From positions 1-50,251 of the forward strand of contig JACAEE010000055.1 of assembly GCA_013389015.1 (NCBI GenBank): a stretch of 50,251 bases of DNA, written 5' to 3'. Shown here piece by piece: positions 23,893 to 33,118 of the stretch. A model generated the notes under the pieces. The model was not told the DNA's origin, did no database searches, and saw only the letters and a program-made list of their open reading frames with translations. This stretch comes from Hydrogenophilaceae bacterium. Its GTDB lineage: Bacteria; Pseudomonadota; Alphaproteobacteria; Caulobacterales; Aquidulcibacteraceae. The translations under genes were made by a program, and so were the position numbers. Within the stretch, counting starts at the first letter, position 1. Every line of letters starts with the position of its first letter.

Positions 23893-24666
23893 TCATCGCG
23901 GCATTTGCCCGTCATCGACGAGGATGCATGTGCCGGTGACGAAGTGCGAATCCGGCGACACGAGGTAAAGCAAGGTGCTGTCGAGGAATTCGGGATCGCC
24001 GAAGCGCTTGCGCGGGAAGGCCTGCTTCACCGTAGCGCCGACCCGGTCGAGGTAGCCGGCGGACATCTCCGAGCGGAAGAAGCCGGGCGCGATAGCGTTC
24101 ACATTGATGCCGAAGGCGGCCCATTCCACCGCGAGCGTTTCGGTGAGACGCGAAACGCCGGCCTTGGTCGCAGAATAGAGGGCGGCGGCCGACTTGTGGG
24201 CGTAGTGATAGGCGCCGGAGGAGGAAATGTTGACGATGCCGCCCGGCTTGCCGGCGTCGATCAGACGGCGCGCGACCTCCACCGACATCAGAAAAACCCC
24301 GCGAAAATTGGTATCGATCACGCGATCGACCGTTTCGAGCGAGAGCTTGGCGGCGTAGTTCGCGTCCGCGACGCCGGCGTTGTTGATGAGGATGTCGACT
24401 GGGCCATACGTGCGCTCGGCGAAATCTACGGCCGCCGTGATTGAGGCGGGATCGCACACGTCGAGCCCGCAGCCGGCGGCGCGGCGGCCTTGCGCGACAA
24501 GCTCCGCCGCGAGCGCCTCGACGCGATCGGCGCGTCGGCCTCCCGCCACGACAGCCGCCCCCGCGCGCGCCAACGTCTGCGCAAAGCGCCAACCGAGCCC
24601 CGAGCTTGCGCCCGTAACGAGAGCGACGCGACCGGCGAGATCGGTGCTGATGTTGGCGTCCGCCAT
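23893..24666 (-). CDS. Short-chain dehydrogenase/reductase
   Basis: The 257-residue classical SDR has TGASSGLG (18-25), NNAG (95-98), catalytic Ser149 and Tyr164-x3-Lys168, and the C-terminal VTGTCILVDDGQ. It is first in a three-gene minus-strand operon with the phosphoesterase and hydrolase. GGGGAG precedes ATG 24666. It is divergent from the molybdopterin oxidoreductase gene across an operator-like palindrome at 24722. Confidence 0.92.
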   Translation of the reverse strand: MADANISTDLAGRVALVTGASSGLGWRFAQTLARAGAAVVAGGRRADRVEALAAELVAQGRRAAGCGLDVCDPASITAAVDFAERTYGPVDILINNAGVADANYAAKLSLETVDRVIDTNFRGVFLMSVEVARRLIDAGKPGGIVNISSSGAYHYAHKSAAALYSATKAGVSRLTETLAVEWAAFGINVNAIAPGFFRSEMSAGYLDRVGATVKQAFPRKRFGDPEFLDSTLLYLVSPDSHFVTGTCILVDDGQMPR

Positions 24667-24721
24667 TGTCTCCCCTCTCGTCCCCCTCCTCGGCGGCGGC
24701 TTGCGCGGCGACGCCATTTAT

Positions 24722-24734
24722 CTAATATTCTTAG
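24722..24734. promoter_or_regulatory. CTAWT-N3-AWTAG-type palindrome between divergent operons
   Basis: CTAAT-ATT-CTTAG differs from the consensus at one right-arm base. It is 55-56 bp from both the SDR start (24666) and the molybdopterin oxidoreductase start (24789), so it could control both directions. Confidence 0.5.
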
Positions 24735-24788
24735 GAATACGCAAGGGGAGACGACCGAAGATCGCTCCCCGCCCGGAAGGATCCCCGA

Positions 24789-26945
24789 TTGGCGCACGTG
24801 AAGCACACATTCTGCCGCATCTGCGAGCCGCTCTGCCCGCTCATCGCCGAGATCGATGAGGCGGGCGAAATCGCTGCGCTGAAGCCGGACCGCGCCCATC
24901 CCGTCTCCAAGGGCTTCGCGTGCCACAAGGGCCTCGGCTATCTGGAGGTGCACAACGATCCAGACCGCGTGAACACGCCGCTCAGGCGCACCAATGCGCG
25001 CAGCATGCTCCCTGGCGCTTTTGCACCGGTCAACTGGGACGACGCGTTCACGGACATCGGCGTGCGGCTGCGCGCGATCCGCGATCAACACGGACCGAAC
25101 GCGATCGCGGTCTATTACGGCAATCCTGTCAGCCTCAACTCGAACGCGTTTCCGCTGGCGGCGGGGCTTGCCCGGCAACTGGGCAGCCACCGCTGCTTCA
25201 ATGCAGGGACGCAGGATGTCGCCAACAAGCCCGCGGCCGTGGAGGCGGTGTTCGGCGCGACGATGCTGTTTCCGATCCCGGACTATTACCACACTCACTA
25301 TCTCCTCTGTTTCGGCGGCAACCCGAAAGTCTCTCATTGGACGCAGACTTCGGCGCATCGTCCGCTGCATCTGCTGCAGGACATCGTTAAGCGCGGCGGC
25401 AAGGTGCGGTTCATCAATCCGCGCCGGATTGAATCGGCGAACGGCTCGACCGGCGACGTCGTACAGATCAAGCCGGATACGGACGTCTATCTCATGGCCG
25501 CGCTGCTGCATGAGATCGACGCGATGGGGCGCTTCGACGAAGCCCTGATCGCACAGCGCGGAAGCAATATCGAGGGCCTGCGCGCATTCATCGCCCGCTA
25601 CCCCCCGGAGCGGGTCGCGGCGATCACTGGCGTCGACGCCGCGACGATCCGTACGATCGCGCGGGAATACGCCGACGCTCCTGCCGCCGCGACCTACATG
25701 GCCACCGGCGTGAACCAGGGCCGGCAAGGCACGCTCGCGTATTGGCTGCTGCTGATGCTGAGCTTCGTGACCGGAAATCTCGGCCGCAAGGGCGGCGATT
25801 ATTATGCACGCGGCGTCTACCCAAACGCACGCCGCGCCAATTCATCTGGCGATCAGGCGGTGCATGCCTCGTTCGGCGCGCTGCGCGAGATCGGCGCCTC
25901 GCTGCCGGGATTTGCGCTTGGCGAGCTGATCGAGGAAGCGCGCGATCCGATCCGCGCGCTGATCGTGCTCTCCGGCAATCCGCTGCTCTCGATGCCGAAC
26001 GAGGCGCGGATGCGGCAGGCGTTTCCTAAGCTCGAATTCATGCTGAGCGTCGATCTGTATCGCAACGCGACCGGCGAATACGCGGATTATGTCCTGCCCG
26101 CGGCGGATTGGCTGGAGCGATCTGAGTGCAATCTCTCGGCCAGCGGCTATCAGCCGACGCCGTACGTGCAACTGGCGGACGCCGTGGTCGCGCCCAAGCA
26201 CGAACGGCGCGACGATTGGTGGATCATCTCGCGGCTCCAGCAGGAACTTGGCCTGAAGAACGCGCTCGATGGAGATACGCCCGATCCGCTGGCGCGGGCG
26301 CGCAAGATCCTGGCGCGGGCCGGCTTCACGGTCGAAGAGCTGAAGGCGATGCCAAGCCAGACGGCGCTCCTGCCGCAGCCCGAGCGCGAGAGCTTTTACG
26401 ACAGCGTTGTCTTCACCGACGACAAGCGCGTCGACTGCTGTCCCGCGGCGTTCGCCGAGGCGATCGAACGCTGCGCGCAAATCTTCGCGGAACTTGAGCG
26501 CGAGGACGCGGGCGTCCTGAAGCTGATTTCGCTGCGCACCAACTACATGCATAACGGCAACCTGGCGAACATGCCCTCGCTCAAGCGCGCAGTGCACGCG
26601 ATCAACCCGATCCATATGCATCCTGCGGACGCGTCCGCGCGTGCGCTCGGCGAGGGCGACATCGCGCGCGTCTCCAACAAGTGGGGTGAAGTGACGACGC
26701 CAGTGCGGCTAGATGCGACATTGCGGCCGGGCGTAGTGGCGCTTTCGCACGGTTACGGACACGGGGCCGCGCCGGCGCTGCGGCGCGCCCATGCCGCGCC
26801 CGGCGTAAACGCCAACGCGCTGATGCCGACAGGACCTGACTCCTACGAGAAACTGAGCAATATGGCGCACCTGAACGGCGTAGCCGTCGTGGTGGAAAAG
26901 CACACGCGCCTGACGACGAAACATCAGGGACGGAGAGAAGAATGA
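24789..26945 (+). CDS. Molybdopterin oxidoreductase (DMSO reductase family), stand-alone
   Basis: The 718-residue protein has an N-terminal [4Fe-4S] motif Cys9-x2-Cys12-x3-Cys16...Cys45 (CRICEPLCP) and the bis-MGD-binding fold of the DMSO reductase family. There is no Tat signal and no electron-transfer or membrane-anchor partner gene, so it is cytoplasmic and perhaps monomeric, with a size like acetylene hydratase. Glu13 follows the second cluster cysteine, where acetylene hydratase has its essential Asp. No Cys or Sec is evident where the metal ligand is expected (FNAGTQD, 137-143). The start is TTG 24789 with GGAAGG 8 nt upstream. The stop overlaps the ligase start as ATGA. Confidence 0.88.
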   Translation: MAHVKHTFCRICEPLCPLIAEIDEAGEIAALKPDRAHPVSKGFACHKGLGYLEVHNDPDRVNTPLRRTNARSMLPGAFAPVNWDDAFTDIGVRLRAIRDQHGPNAIAVYYGNPVSLNSNAFPLAAGLARQLGSHRCFNAGTQDVANKPAAVEAVFGATMLFPIPDYYHTHYLLCFGGNPKVSHWTQTSAHRPLHLLQDIVKRGGKVRFINPRRIESANGSTGDVVQIKPDTDVYLMAALLHEIDAMGRFDEALIAQRGSNIEGLRAFIARYPPERVAAITGVDAATIRTIAREYADAPAAATYMATGVNQGRQGTLAYWLLLMLSFVTGNLGRKGGDYYARGVYPNARRANSSGDQAVHASFGALREIGASLPGFALGELIEEARDPIRALIVLSGNPLLSMPNEARMRQAFPKLEFMLSVDLYRNATGEYADYVLPAADWLERSECNLSASGYQPTPYVQLADAVVAPKHERRDDWWIISRLQQELGLKNALDGDTPDPLARARKILARAGFTVEELKAMPSQTALLPQPERESFYDSVVFTDDKRVDCCPAAFAEAIERCAQIFAELEREDAGVLKLISLRTNYMHNGNLANMPSLKRAVHAINPIHMHPADASARALGEGDIARVSNKWGEVTTPVRLDATLRPGVVALSHGYGHGAAPALRRAHAAPGVNANALMPTGPDSYEKLSNMAHLNGVAVVVEKHTRLTTKHQGRREE

Positions 26946-28459
26946 GAGAAGCGCTGCTCTATGACGGCCTCGAATACTGGCGTCGCGAAGCGCCGGACAA
27001 GACCGCGCTCGTGCTCGATAATTCCGACACCCTCACCTACAGCGAGCTGGGACGCTGGAGCGACGGTGTGGCCGCGAAGCTGCAGGACTTGGGCGTGCGC
27101 CCCGGCGATAACGTCAGCGTCAGCGGGGCGAACTCGATCGAGTGGGTGGTCGCGGCGTTTGCTGCAGTGAAGGCGGGCGCGACGCTCGTGCCGCTCAACG
27201 AACGCTTTGTGCGCAACGAATTCGCGCACCTGATCGAGAGCACCGAGCCGCGCGCGATCATCGCCGACGCCGAACGCGCAGAAAAGATCGCCGGCATCCG
27301 CGAAGGGACTGCAATCCTGCGGATGGAGGATCTCCCTTCGTTCAAGACCATGGCGCCTAGCGGATGGAAGCCGGTGCGTGTCGCGTCCGACCACCTGGCG
27401 ATGATCATCTATACGAGCGGCTCAACGGGAAAGCCCAAGGGCGTGATGATCTCGCACGAGCGGGTGATCGCGCAGTACATGGAATTGCGCCTCGTCGAGC
27501 CATCGGTCGGCCCCGACATGCGCCAGCTGATGGTGATGTCGCTGCAGGCTGGGCCGGGCACGATGCATGGCTACTTTTTCGTCACCACGCATGGCGGCAT
27601 GTTCTGCTTCCTGCGCCGATTTGAGCCGAACCTCGCGCTGCAGACACTCGTTGACCGCAAGGTCACGTGGTTCGCAAACTTCCCGGTGATCCTCGAACAG
27701 ATCCGCCGGCTGCCGGCGTTCGAGACCGCCGATCTCTCGTCGCTCAAATGCGCATCGTGCGGCGGCGCGCGGCTCTCGCAGGAGGCGCTCGCCGCCTATC
27801 GCAACAAGGGCGTGTTGCTGCGCCAGATGTACGGGCAGACGGAGGTGATCGGCTACGCCATCCTCGGCACGACCGCGGAAGCGCGACAAGGCAAATGGTC
27901 GTGCGGGCGACCGATGCCGTTCACGAAGATTCGCGTCGTGCGCCCGGACGGATCCGACTGCGCGCCTGGCGAGGCGGGGCAGATCATCGTCAAGGGCCCA
28001 AGCACGCTTGTGGGCTATTGGCGCAACCCGGAGGCGACGGCGCAGACGATCATTGACGGCTGGGTGCAGACCGGAGACCAGGGCGTCTTCGATAAAGAAG
28101 GCTATCTCACCTATGTAGACCGGATGAAGGACATCATTAAGACCGGCGGCTTCAACGTTTCGCCAAGCGAGATCGAGAGCGTCATCAGCCATATCCCGCA
28201 AGTGATCGAAGTCGCGGTCATCGCCGTGGCGGACGAGAAGTATGGTGAGACGCCTGCGGCGCTGGTGTACGCCGATCCGCCGATTCCGAACGAACGGATT
28301 TTCGCGCATTGCCGCGAGAACCTCGCGGGGTTCAAGCAGCCGCGCTATGTCGTGCCGCTTGACGGGCCGTTGCCGCGACTGCCCAGCGGCAAAGTCAACA
28401 AGATGCAGCTGCGCGTCGATTATGCGGATGTGCCGCAGCGGTTCCGGACCGCGGGCTGA
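26942..28459 (+). CDS. Acyl-CoA ligase (AMP-forming)
   Basis: The 505-residue ANL enzyme has the P-loop YTSGSTGKPKGV, adenine motif YGQTEVIGY, hinge TGDQGVFDKEGYLTYVDR and catalytic Lys484 in LPSGKVNK. It is translationally coupled to the stand-alone molybdopterin oxidoreductase, so the acid it activates may be the product, or a close derivative, of that enzyme (inference). It resembles the ligase at 11412-12917 but is not a recent duplicate. Confidence 0.93.
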   Translation: MREALLYDGLEYWRREAPDKTALVLDNSDTLTYSELGRWSDGVAAKLQDLGVRPGDNVSVSGANSIEWVVAAFAAVKAGATLVPLNERFVRNEFAHLIESTEPRAIIADAERAEKIAGIREGTAILRMEDLPSFKTMAPSGWKPVRVASDHLAMIIYTSGSTGKPKGVMISHERVIAQYMELRLVEPSVGPDMRQLMVMSLQAGPGTMHGYFFVTTHGGMFCFLRRFEPNLALQTLVDRKVTWFANFPVILEQIRRLPAFETADLSSLKCASCGGARLSQEALAAYRNKGVLLRQMYGQTEVIGYAILGTTAEARQGKWSCGRPMPFTKIRVVRPDGSDCAPGEAGQIIVKGPSTLVGYWRNPEATAQTIIDGWVQTGDQGVFDKEGYLTYVDRMKDIIKTGGFNVSPSEIESVISHIPQVIEVAVIAVADEKYGETPAALVYADPPIPNERIFAHCRENLAGFKQPRYVVPLDGPLPRLPSGKVNKMQLRVDYADVPQRFRTAG

Positions 28460-28464
28460 TCCGC

Positions 28465-29304
28465 TCAATCCATGCGCTGGCCCCCGTCGACATTGAGCGA
28501 CTGGCCGGTGATGTAGGACGCCGCATCGCTGATCAGGAAGGCGATCGCTTCAGCCTGCTCTTCCGGCGTTCCAATCCGGCCGAGAGGAATGGTGGAGGCG
28601 ATCCTGTCGCGGATTTGCGTTGCAGCCTCTTGGCCCTTGCGCGCAGCGGCGCGGCGAGTGACAGCGCCGAGCATGTCGGTGTCGGTCGCGCCGGGACAGA
28701 CGCAATTCACGCGAACCCCATGTTGCGCCAGTTCGAGCGCGAGCTGCTGCGTGAACGCGATGACCCCGGCCTTCGACGCGCAATAGGCGCCGAAATTGGC
28801 CATGCCCGTGCGGCCCGCAAGCGACGAAACGTTGACGATCGCGCCGCCTGCCCCGCCCGCGATCATCGCGCGCGCCGCAGCCTTGGAGACGCGGAAGAGC
28901 GCGTTGAGATTCACCTCGATCATCTCGCGCCACCCCTCCTCGGCGAGATCGACGATCGGGGCGAGCTTGGTCGTTGAGCCGATGGCGGCGTTGTTCACCA
29001 GGGCCGTCAACGCGCCGAATTGATCGAGCGTCGTCGCGATGAGCGCGTCGATTTCCTCCTGGCTGGTGACGTCGCACGAGACAGCGACGGCGCGCCCGCC
29101 GCGCGCTTCGATCTCGGCCGCGACGGAGGCGGCGCCCAACCAGCCGGCGCTTTCTTCATCCGGGTTGCGCGGCCCCTCGCCGCGCGCGGCGACGACGACG
29201 TCGTAGCCGAGCGCAGCGAGCTTCAAGGCGGTCGCGCGGCCGATCCCGATCATGCGTCCCGCGCCGGTCACGACCGCGACGCGCTTGCGCTGCTGCTCAC
29301 CCAT
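28465..29304 (-). CDS. Short-chain dehydrogenase/reductase
   Basis: The 279-residue SDR has an expanded glycine motif TGAGRMIGIG (13-22), with two residues more than the classical TGxxxGIG, NNAA near 104-107, catalytic Ser160/161 and Tyr174-x3-Lys178, and C-terminal ITGQSLNVDGG. It may be a 3-hydroxyacyl-CoA or steroid-type dehydrogenase. It overlaps the preceding hydratase gene by 8 nt and is last in the kinase operon. Confidence 0.92.
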   Translation of the reverse strand: MGEQQRKRVAVVTGAGRMIGIGRATALKLAALGYDVVVAARGEGPRNPDEESAGWLGAASVAAEIEARGGRAVAVSCDVTSQEEIDALIATTLDQFGALTALVNNAAIGSTTKLAPIVDLAEEGWREMIEVNLNALFRVSKAAARAMIAGGAGGAIVNVSSLAGRTGMANFGAYCASKAGVIAFTQQLALELAQHGVRVNCVCPGATDTDMLGAVTRRAAARKGQEAATQIRDRIASTIPLGRIGTPEEQAEAIAFLISDAASYITGQSLNVDGGQRMD

Positions 29305-30115
29305 CGCTGCGGGCCTTCCTGAAATCGGGTTTGCGCTTGTTGGTGAAGGCGTCGACGGCTTCGCGGTGTTCCGGCAGGTCCCAGCATTGCCGCAGATAGG
29401 CCGTCTCGAGATCCTGCACGGCGTCCATGTCGCGCGCGCACGCATTTTCCGCGATGAGATCCTTGATCATCCGCATCATCGGAACCGGATTGCCGGCGAA
29501 CCTCTCCGCGATTTCGAAGGCGCGGTCGAGCAGCGCCTCGGGCGCTACGACTTCCTCGATCATCCCAATCTCTCTCGCCTCCTGGGCGGAGAAGATCCGG
29601 CCTGACAGCATCAGCTCGCTGGCGCGGCCAAGGCCGACGCGGCTCACAAGGTAGTGCGAGCTGGCGAGTTCCGGCACCAGCCCGACCTTGACGAACAGGA
29701 ATCCGAACTTCGCGTTCGCCGAAGCGATGATCACATCGAACGGCAGGATCTGCGTGACGCCGATGCCGACAGCGGCGCCGTTCACGGCGGCGATCAGCGG
29801 CTTCGAGTCCCGCACGGTCTTCGGCCAATTGATCCCGGCGGGCAGACCGCCCCAGCCCTGCGCGGTCGTCCCGCCGGGATCGCGCCCGCCGAGGCGGGTT
29901 CCGAACGTGGCGTCCATATCGGCGCCGGCGCAGAACCCGCGCCCGCCGCCGGTCATGACGATCGCACTCACATCATCGTCGGCGTTGGCGCGCGCGAGCG
30001 CAGCGACCAGCTCCGTCGACATCAGCGGAATCCACGCGTTCAGTTTTTCCGGGCGGTTAAGCGTGACGAGCGCTGTAGGCCCGCGCGTCTCGTACACGAT
30101 CGTCTCGAACGCCAT
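29297..30115 (-). CDS. Enoyl-CoA hydratase/isomerase family protein
   Basis: The 272-residue crotonase has oxyanion segments GGGRGFCAGADMD and NGAAVGIGVTQILPFD and a likely catalytic Glu in VGLVPELASS. It is expected to hydrate an enoyl-CoA or carry out another crotonase reaction. It sits 10 nt after a DHSWG-motif protein gene in the kinase operon, so it probably acts on the product of the kinase/dehydrogenase route (inference). Confidence 0.92.
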   Translation of the reverse strand: MAFETIVYETRGPTALVTLNRPEKLNAWIPLMSTELVAALARANADDDVSAIVMTGGGRGFCAGADMDATFGTRLGGRDPGGTTAQGWGGLPAGINWPKTVRDSKPLIAAVNGAAVGIGVTQILPFDVIIASANAKFGFLFVKVGLVPELASSHYLVSRVGLGRASELMLSGRIFSAQEAREIGMIEEVVAPEALLDRAFEIAERFAGNPVPMMRMIKDLIAENACARDMDAVQDLETAYLRQCWDLPEHREAVDAFTNKRKPDFRKARSDG

Positions 30116-30125
30116 TGGCGGCTCC

Positions 30126-31058
30126 TCAATCTTCAGGCGGCAGTTTCAACTCGGTCCGATGCGCATCGTTCGGCGCGCGCAGCTCCGTGATCTCGCAAAG
30201 CCCTTCGCCGAGCCTTCCGCCAAGTTCATAGCGCATGAGACCGTCCATCCCGAAGAAGTACCCGCCATCGGCCCAGCCCGTCCCGCCGACCAGCGCGTTG
30301 GAATCTGCCTTGCCGACGACGTGATAGCCCTGCCCTGTCGTGGTGTAGACGCGCGCGTCCAGCGCGAGCGGCGAGAGGCCGTCGTCTGCGACGACGGCGC
30401 CGAAGGTCGCGTCGGCGACCGGATGGATCACGCCGCGATCGAGCACGTAGCCAAACCGGTTCTTGCCGTTCGCGTCATCAAGACCATAGACCGAGAGCGC
30501 CAGATCCTCGCCGAACACCGCCCAGAAATAGCGGCCGCTGCGATGGCTGTTGAATTTGCGCGGCCCCCAGGAATGATCGTGCCAGGCGCTTCCTTGGATG
30601 CGGATCTCGCGCCCCTCGTGCACGAGCACGCCGGACACGCGGCCCATGGATTCGTAGTGGCTGGAACCCAAGCGCAGGCCGCCGGCGCTGAAGTCCAACT
30701 CCAGCGGATCGGTGAGGCCTTTGTAGGATATGTTCAACTCAGCGCCATCGCTCACCTCCAACGTCAGCTCGCGCAGCGATGCGCCGGCGACGAAGCGCAG
30801 GACGCCCAGCTGCATGTCGTCGAAATCCGCCTCCGGCAGAGGCAGCGCGGGCTCCTGTGACCGCGCGACGATCACGCCGTCTATCGAGAGAAAGCTCCAG
30901 ACATGCGCCAGCTTGAGATAGGGGCAAAGGCTCATGTGGTGGTGCCCGCCGCAGCGGTTACGGGCGTCATACCAGCCCATGAAGAAGCTTTCCTGCCAAT
31001 ACGGATCGGGCCCTTCGGGCGCATGGCGCAATGTATCGGCGCGCGTGATCCGGCTCAT
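30126..31058 (-). CDS. DHSWG-motif protein, possibly lipocalin/CrtC-like (DUF7064-like)
   Basis: The 310-residue protein of uncertain function has no signal peptide or membrane segments, abundant alternating beta-strand pattern, and the motif AWHDHSWGPR (158-167). A similar motif occurs in AttH/hydroxyneurosporene-synthase-like proteins with a double lipocalin barrel, some of which hydrate or isomerise isoprenoid double bonds. A second family member is encoded at 33115-34065 in the same operon; both adjoin kinase genes. It lies 1 nt after the kinase stop. Placing it in DUF7064 or a CrtC-like fold is from memory and needs a profile search. Confidence 0.6.
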   Translation of the reverse strand: MSRITRADTLRHAPEGPDPYWQESFFMGWYDARNRCGGHHHMSLCPYLKLAHVWSFLSIDGVIVARSQEPALPLPEADFDDMQLGVLRFVAGASLRELTLEVSDGAELNISYKGLTDPLELDFSAGGLRLGSSHYESMGRVSGVLVHEGREIRIQGSAWHDHSWGPRKFNSHRSGRYFWAVFGEDLALSVYGLDDANGKNRFGYVLDRGVIHPVADATFGAVVADDGLSPLALDARVYTTTGQGYHVVGKADSNALVGGTGWADGGYFFGMDGLMRYELGGRLGEGLCEITELRAPNDAHRTELKLPPED

Positions 31059-31059
31059 G

Positions 31060-32127
31060 CTAGACTCCCAGCGCCTTCAAGGTTTCGAGATCGACGATCG
31101 CGGCGCAGGCGCGCTCGGCCCAGATCGTGCACACTTCCTCCGGATGCATCTCTACGGGGCACATCACGGTGAGGAAGCTCCAGGCGGCGTGACGGCGATA
31201 GGTGAGCCAGGCGTCTTCGAACGACGGGGCGGCGACGCCCGATGCGCCGAGCGCGGCGAGGTAGTGCGCGATCAAATCGCGCTCGTGCGCGCGGCGCGTC
31301 TCGACGTCGAGTGAGAAGACGAGAAACTCTGACACGTCCGACGCCCAATCGCCGAGCATCGCGGTTTGCCAATCGAGGAGGCCGGGGGCGCCGTCTTGTT
31401 CGAAGAACATGTTGCCCATGTGCCCGTCGCCATGAACGAGCCAGGCGCGCGGCCCGAAGCGGTCATTGTCGCGCATGGCATGAACCGCACGCCGCATCCG
31501 TTCGCGATCCATCAAGGCGTTGGGCACATGCCGGAACCGCGGCTGAAGCGCGGCCGTGTCCCAGAAGCCGAGATACAGATCGATGACGTTGGCGGTGTCG
31601 ATCGCACTCGCCGCCTCCAGCCACGCCAGCTTGCCGCCGGCGAATTGCGGGAGCTGCGGAACGGGATTGTAGCGCGCCATCAGCTCCAGCACGCGCTTCG
31701 CGCCTGCAAGATCGATCCTGTCTGTCGGGCGGCCGAACCGTACGTTGCGTAATGTCAGATCCTCGAGCAGCAGCACGCCGCTACCGGTTTCCCGGTCGAT
31801 GGCTTCGAAAAAAGTCTTCGGGGAGTTGATCGCGAGGCGCGGCGCGAGATCGCGATAGAAATTCACTTCGGCTGCATAGAGCGGCGCGGAAGCCTCGCTG
31901 TGGGCTTCGAGGCCCGCCTTCAGCCACATCGAGCGCGGCAGGCCATGGGCGCGGCCGGCCTCGTTATAGTCTAGAAAATACTGCGCCTTCGTCGCCATGC
32001 CGCGAATGATCGTTCCCGGTTCAGCTTTGAGCACCTCGACGCCAGGAAATCGCTCAGATAAAGCGCGCCCGAACCACGCGGCGTCCGCGGCTTCAAGACT
32101 GCGCAATGCGGACGCTTCAGCGCGCAT
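31060..32127 (-). CDS. Phosphotransferase (APH/ecdysteroid-kinase-like), kinase A
   Basis: The 355-residue kinase of the aminoglycoside-phosphotransferase fold has the catalytic loop HGDGHMGN (232-239) and the metal-binding GLLDWQ (Asp252). The size and the VHGDGHMGN form resemble CHK/ecdysteroid-kinase-type proteins rather than antibiotic kinases. AAGGAG lies 6-7 nt before ATG 32127. It is one of three kinase genes in an operon with hydratase, SDR and DHSWG genes. Antibiotic resistance is unlikely in this setting; phosphorylation of a hydroxylated pathway intermediate is more plausible (inference). Confidence 0.85.
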   Translation of the reverse strand: MRAEASALRSLEAADAAWFGRALSERFPGVEVLKAEPGTIIRGMATKAQYFLDYNEAGRAHGLPRSMWLKAGLEAHSEASAPLYAAEVNFYRDLAPRLAINSPKTFFEAIDRETGSGVLLLEDLTLRNVRFGRPTDRIDLAGAKRVLELMARYNPVPQLPQFAGGKLAWLEAASAIDTANVIDLYLGFWDTAALQPRFRHVPNALMDRERMRRAVHAMRDNDRFGPRAWLVHGDGHMGNMFFEQDGAPGLLDWQTAMLGDWASDVSEFLVFSLDVETRRAHERDLIAHYLAALGASGVAAPSFEDAWLTYRRHAAWSFLTVMCPVEMHPEEVCTIWAERACAAIVDLETLKALGV

Positions 32128-32140
32128 TGTATTCTCCTTC

Positions 32141-33118
32141 TCAGGCCGCACGAAAATCGGGAATGAGCGCGCGGTCGCTGGCGCCCTGCACGTCGGCGAG
32201 GGCGGCGGCTAGCATCTCGCGCAACTGGCGCGGGCGGGCGTCATCGTGGGTGGGATCATGCGCCTGGCGCACATGGCACACGATCGTGCAGCGATAGACG
32301 ATCATCAGCGCGCAGTATTCGAGCTTGCGCGTATCAATCTCGCGCCCGGTCATTTCGGTATAGAGGCGGTGAAAGGCGCGATAGTCGCCGCCCTGTTTCA
32401 GCACGGTGGTGCGGAACCAGATCCAGGCGAGATCATCGGCGGCATCGCCGAGATGGGTAAGCTCCCAATCGATCAGGCCGGTGACGGCGGCGCCTTGGTG
32501 CATGAAATTGCCGGGGCCGGCATCGCCATGAGTGAGGACGATTTGATCGATCGATACCGGCGCATGCATCTCCAGCCAGGCGTGCGCTTCCTCTATCACG
32601 CCGTGGGGGCGGCAGAAGTTGCGGTAGGCGTCGTCGAATTCCGCGATATTGGCGCGAACCGCGGCCTCTGGGCTGATCGGCGTGGCGAACGGCATGGCCA
32701 GCGCGCGAAAGTCGAGCGCATGCAAGGCCGCGAGCGCCGCGACATAGGCTCCGGTAACCGCGCGCTCGGTTTGCGCATCGGCGAACGTCCAATCCGCGAC
32801 GCCGGCGAGCCGCTGCATCACGACGTCATCGCCGGACTCCGAGACGGCGTAGATCTCAGGAATGGGAACCTCCGTTCCCTCCAGCGCTTTCAGGACTGCG
32901 GCTTCGCGCGCCAAGGTGATGGCCGTGCCGGTGAAGGGACCGCCTCCGACCTCGCTCTTCAAGATGAGCGGTTTCACCGCGCCGGCGATCTCAACATCGA
33001 CCGCCCAGAGGCTGCGCGAGCGGCCGGCGTGCGTGAACCGATCGGCGCGAACGATCCAACCGCCAAGTGCGTCCTCGATCCACGCGCGCAGCGGGGCGTC
33101 AAGTCGCTCGCCGCTCAT
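32141..33118 (-). CDS. Phosphotransferase (ACAD10/11-type kinase domain), kinase B
   Basis: The 325-residue APH-fold kinase has a likely ATP-contact Lys54 and Glu72, catalytic loop HGDAGPGN (197-204) and metal ligand Asp217 in GLIDWELTHLGDAADDLAW. The DWELxxLGD form is that of the kinase domain fused to an acyl-CoA dehydrogenase in ACAD10/ACAD11, and of the P. putida levulinate kinase LvaA, which phosphorylate 4-hydroxyacyl-CoA. ATG 33118 overlaps the stop of the preceding gene as ATGA. The ACAD partner, fused in mammals, would be a separate gene here. Confidence 0.85.
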   Translation of the reverse strand: MSGERLDAPLRAWIEDALGGWIVRADRFTHAGRSRSLWAVDVEIAGAVKPLILKSEVGGGPFTGTAITLAREAAVLKALEGTEVPIPEIYAVSESGDDVVMQRLAGVADWTFADAQTERAVTGAYVAALAALHALDFRALAMPFATPISPEAAVRANIAEFDDAYRNFCRPHGVIEEAHAWLEMHAPVSIDQIVLTHGDAGPGNFMHQGAAVTGLIDWELTHLGDAADDLAWIWFRTTVLKQGGDYRAFHRLYTEMTGREIDTRKLEYCALMIVYRCTIVCHVRQAHDPTHDDARPRQLREMLAAALADVQGASDRALIPDFRAA